Source of the DNA: Flavobacterium sp.
Lineage (GTDB): Bacteria; Bacteroidota; Bacteroidia; Chitinophagales; Chitinophagaceae
DNA length: 39,452 nt
Assembly: GCA_030053925.1 (NCBI GenBank)
Contig: JASGCX010000033.1
Coordinates: forward strand, 1-39,452
Direction of reading: 5' to 3'
Shown: one piece after another, positions 38,698 to 39,452 of the stretch
Position numbering within the stretch: position 1 is the stretch's first letter
Layout: each line of letters begins with the position of its first letter
Position numbers and translations under genes: made by a program
Notes under the pieces: model-generated
The model's database searches: none
Seen by the model: only the letters and a program-made list of their open reading frames with translations
What the model was told of the DNA's origin: nothing

Positions 38698-39162
38698 ATG
38701 TTATTCTTTTTAGATATAGATGGTGTTATGGTGCCTGCCAAAGGTTGGAAAAGTCCTGAGTTTTTGAATGATGGATTTCCGGCTTTTAGTAGTAAAGCAA
38801 CTATTACACTTCAAAATTCGATTTCGGAAGAAGACACTATTATGCTTACAACGTCTCATAAGGCAAAGTTTAGCATTGAAGCGTGGAAAAATATTTTCAA
38901 GAATAGAGGGATTAACATTGAAAAGATAAAATCACTTCCTGAAAACATCAATAACCTTAGTAGGAAAGATGAAATTGTCAATTGGTTTAATGTCAATAAT
39001 GTCGATGAAAATTTTGTTATTATTGACGATGATAAGTCTTTAAATGAACTTCCTAATTTTTTAAAAGCGAATTTGGTACAAACAAGCCCTTATATTGGTC
39101 TTACAGAAGAAAATTTAGCTGCTATAAAATCTATCACACTTAAAGGTTTACAACCTGCATAA
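38698..39162 (+). CDS. HAD-like protein of the SAK (Swiss Army Knife RNA repair) HAD type
   Basis: N-terminal LFFLDIDGVMVP; LTTSHK; VIIDDDKSL acidic motif. Confidence 0.7.
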   Translation: MLFFLDIDGVMVPAKGWKSPEFLNDGFPAFSSKATITLQNSISEEDTIMLTTSHKAKFSIEAWKNIFKNRGINIEKIKSLPENINNLSRKDEIVNWFNVNNVDENFVIIDDDKSLNELPNFLKANLVQTSPYIGLTEENLAAIKSITLKGLQPA

Positions 39163-39189
39163 AAATACTTTGCAATTTCAAATTATATG

Positions 39190-39217
39190 ACACCTCACTC
39201 TTTAAACAGTGGGGTGT
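39190..39217 (+). terminator. Stem-loop downstream of HAD gene
   Basis: acacctcactctttaaacagtggggtgt followed by T-rich sequence. Confidence 0.65.
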
Positions 39218-39272
39218 TTCGTTTTAATAGCATAGAACTGGTTTTGGGCTTGGCGAAGAAGCGTATTTCGAT

Positions 39273-39340
39273 GCACAAAGCTTCGTTTAACCACAGAACC
39301 CGCCATTTTGCCAAACCTGTGTTATAGGCTGGCGTTTTTG
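39273..39340. repeat. Dispersed island-edge element, copy C
   Basis: gcacaaagcttcgtttaaccacagaacccgccattttgccaaacctgtgttataggctggcg. Confidence 0.55.
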
Positions 39341-39452
39341 TCTGTCGATGGTTACAAGCATTTTTATGCCATCCGCTTGTGTCATTTGCCGAGTGCTTTT
39401 TTGACTGGCTTATGTGTTGAGTGTTTTATTTTTTTTGAAGCGTTGGAAATTT

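Overview
This is a Bacteroidota chromosomal window; gene content and style suggest Chitinophagales or a relative, which is inference. It is mostly housekeeping genes: lptC, nth, frr, ppiD-like, nadA, metF, lptB, msrB, adk, an arginine cluster (GNAT-argG-argC-argD), recR, ispG, batB/batC-like, kbl, tRNA-Ser, nadD, feoA, ybeY and mnmG. Accessory modules sit among them. (1) A four-gene operon at 4497-10061: XRE regulator, fused HsdR_N-type nuclease/N6-methylase, two-TRD specificity subunit, and an OLD-like ABC ATPase with a C-terminal TOPRIM region. There is no helicase/HsdR gene, so I read it as a BcgI-like (nuclease-methylase plus S) system with an RM-coupled ATPase effector. This is the best candidate for an under-described defence system. 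(2) A Panacea(DUF4065)/two-TM-protein pair that looks like a PanAT toxin-antitoxin. (3) A P450-acyltransferase-P450 operon beside a lipoprotein class D beta-lactamase. (4) A ParB-like/HAD cassette bounded by a dispersed sequence also found at one edge of the RM island. Non-coding signals include two exact parS-consensus palindromes at ybeY/mnmG, an oriC-like 580-bp AT-rich divergent gap with DnaA-box-like 9-mers, an exact 186-bp tandem triplication across the recR/ispG convergent junction, a 27-unit octamer array upstream of ispG, and an AATTCGTGTAATT array abutting the lptC start codon. Two adjacent genes (DUF433-like and RhuM) are interrupted by stops or a frameshift. All calls come from reading the sequence and supplied ORFs by eye; no searches were run.
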